From assembly GCA_946547205.1 (NCBI GenBank), contig CAMNPA010000084.1, positions 1-6,116 of the forward strand: a stretch of DNA of 6,116 nucleotides. The letters run 5' to 3'. Below are positions 6,033-6,116 of this stretch, piece by piece (position 1 is the stretch's first letter; every line of letters starts with the position of its first letter). This DNA is from an uncultured Selenomonadales bacterium (GTDB taxonomy: Bacteria > Bacillota > Negativicutes > Selenomonadales > Selenomonadaceae). Made by a program: the position numbers and the translations under genes. The notes beneath the pieces are model-generated. The model saw only the letters and a list, made by a program, of their open reading frames with translations. It made no database searches and was not told the origin of the DNA.

Positions 6033-6116
6033 CGGCGAAAAATTTTTTCTTATACACAGCTCGACGCTCGATTATTTTGCGGATTTTTTTGCTGAACAGA
6101 CAGGCGAAACTTTGAA
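6033..6116. other. Terminal stretch: short post-sbcD sequence, transposase-end-like string, then a duplicated sbcD fragment
   Basis: After the sbcD stop there are about 15 bases of ordinary-looking sequence. TCTTATACACA (6048-6058) follows, then from 6059 an exact direct copy of 5908-5965. The copy carries no start codon or complete gene. The abrupt join makes an assembly or library artefact the most likely explanation. No terminator is visible. Confidence 0.7.

Noticed and set aside
5908..6116. The 58-nt direct repeats as a mobile element target or CRISPR unit
   Set aside because: There are only two copies, one lies in coding sequence, there is no transposase or spacer structure, and the second copy ends at the window edge, which fits an artefact better.

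Overview
The window reads as bacterial DNA carrying a tightly packed minus-strand operon of five complete genes and one truncated gene, plus a divergent plus-strand sbcD. Ribosome binding sites are strong GGAG/GGAGG types. GC-rich coding sequence is interrupted by very frequent AAAATTTT-like runs. Three gene products have Tat-type and one has Sec-type export signals. Together these suggest an anaerobic Bacillota, perhaps of the Negativicutes/Selenomonas type. That assignment is an impression from style and gene families, not from a marker gene.

Layout, in the direction of operon transcription (right to left): a Tat-signal flavodoxin (4817-4212), a Tat-signal DUF362 protein (4197-3142), a Sec-signal alpha/beta hydrolase resembling esterase 713 (3107-2001), a maltose/galactoside-type O-acetyltransferase (2001-1441), a second flavodoxin without a signal (1428-913), and a second Tat-signal DUF362 protein (899 to beyond position 1, 3' end missing). 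Gaps are 14, 33, -1, 12 and 13 nt, so one transcript is likely. It probably starts from a promoter at 4849-4879 whose 19-nt spacer holds a 16-bp inverted repeat. To the right, sbcD (4953-6032) is divergently transcribed from an extended -10 promoter.

The striking organisation is a flavodoxin-DUF362 pair present twice, on either side of an esterase-acetyltransferase pair. The two DUF362 genes are mosaics: long stretches are identical at DNA level (106 and 152 nt exact) while the middle has diverged, which suggests gene conversion. The flavodoxins have diverged throughout, and only one is predicted to leave the cytoplasm. A reasonable inference is a redox module working partly outside the membrane, with FMN proteins and a cysteine-rich DUF362 partner. 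Its substrate cannot be read from the sequence.

Both window edges look like assembly breakpoints. Bases 1-106 repeat 3308-3413 exactly. The last 58 bases repeat 5908-5965 exactly and follow an 11-base string that matches the Tn5/Nextera mosaic end. Sequence from about 6048 onward should be treated with suspicion.
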